NCBI GenBank assembly: GCA_031258625.1
Contig: JAIRMO010000196.1
Span: 1 to 5,125, forward strand
Direction: 5' to 3'
Length of the DNA: 5,125 bases
From: Spirochaetaceae bacterium
GTDB taxonomy: Bacteria; Spirochaetota; Spirochaetia; Treponematales; Breznakiellaceae
Shown: one piece after another, positions 5,024-5,125 of the stretch
How positions within the stretch are numbered: position 1 is the stretch's first letter
Layout: each line of letters starts with the position of its first letter
Notes under the pieces: generated by a model
What the model saw: the letters and a program-made list of their open reading frames with translations, nothing else
Databases searched by the model: none
What the model was told of the DNA's origin: nothing
Translations under genes and position numbers: made by a program

Positions 5024-5125
5024 ATGACCGCAAACCGCGAATACAAAGACAGCCTCTTTGCCTGGCTTTTCAGCAACCCCGACACCCTCAGGGAACTCTA
5101 CGGGGCCTTGTCCGGCGTCCCCCTC
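5024..5125 (+). CDS. Rpn-family PD-(D/E)XK nuclease / putative transposase, N-terminus only (partial)
   Basis: Only 34 codons are inside the window, too short to appear as a long reading frame. They read MTANREYKDSLFAWLF followed by SNPDTLRELYGALSGVPL. NREYKDS.F..LF......LRELY.A..G is the characteristic opening of the Rpn/PDDEXK_2 'putative transposase' family, which occurs in many copies in treponemes and clostridia. Known members related to E. coli RpnA are DNA endonucleases that promote recombination; the nuclease motif itself would lie beyond position 5125 and cannot be checked here. A good promoter and a GAGGAG site precede the gene, so it appears to be expressed as an independent unit, divergent from the pseudouridine synthase operon. 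Confidence 0.75.
   Translation, partial: MTANREYKDSLFAWLFSNPDTLRELYGALSGVPL

Noticed and set aside
1..5125. CRISPR array, tRNA or rRNA genes, complete insertion sequence
   Set aside because: No regularly spaced direct repeats, cloverleaf-like segments, rRNA-like stretches or paired IS ends were seen on reading both strands.

Overview
The window looks like chromosomal DNA from a spirochaete, most likely a termite-gut type Treponema. The grounds are the start of an Rpn/PD-(D/E)XK protein beginning MTANREYKDS, a short RAYT-like protein (IS200-related family) with the phrase QGVWYEIRTRINNR, a dCache chemoreceptor, and a moderately GC-rich composition with GGGG/CCCC-rich coding stretches. The assignment rests on remembered family resemblance, not on a search.

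Layout. (1) 1-795, minus: N-terminal 265 residues of a methyl-accepting chemotaxis protein with a dCache ligand-binding domain; its 3' part lies outside the window. (2) 796-1120: AT-rich control region holding a good sigma70-type promoter for the chemoreceptor, an ATTACTA/TAGTAAT palindrome at the predicted transcription start, leader hairpins and a separate GC-rich hairpin. (3) 1121-1609, plus: RAYT-like protein that seems to have lost both the HUH histidines and the catalytic tyrosine, with two GC-rich palindromes inside its reading frame. (4) 1755-4808, minus: three closely packed genes, in transcription order an RluA-family pseudouridine synthase, a P-loop NTPase fused to an Asp23/YloU-like domain, and an exported TPR protein with a degenerate peptidase-MA-like region. 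(5) 4809-5023: divergent control region. (6) 5024-5125, plus: first 34 codons of an Rpn-family nuclease/putative transposase, cut by the window end.

The minus-strand trio is probably one transcription unit (gaps of 4 and about 50 bases). The most striking regulatory feature is that the pseudouridine synthase, the P-loop gene and, more weakly, the RAYT-like gene have no Shine-Dalgarno but a TATACT -10 box 4-7 bases before the ATG, suggesting leaderless mRNAs. The chemoreceptor, the TPR gene and the Rpn gene instead have clear GGAGG/GAGGAG sites. No CRISPR array, tRNA or rRNA was seen.
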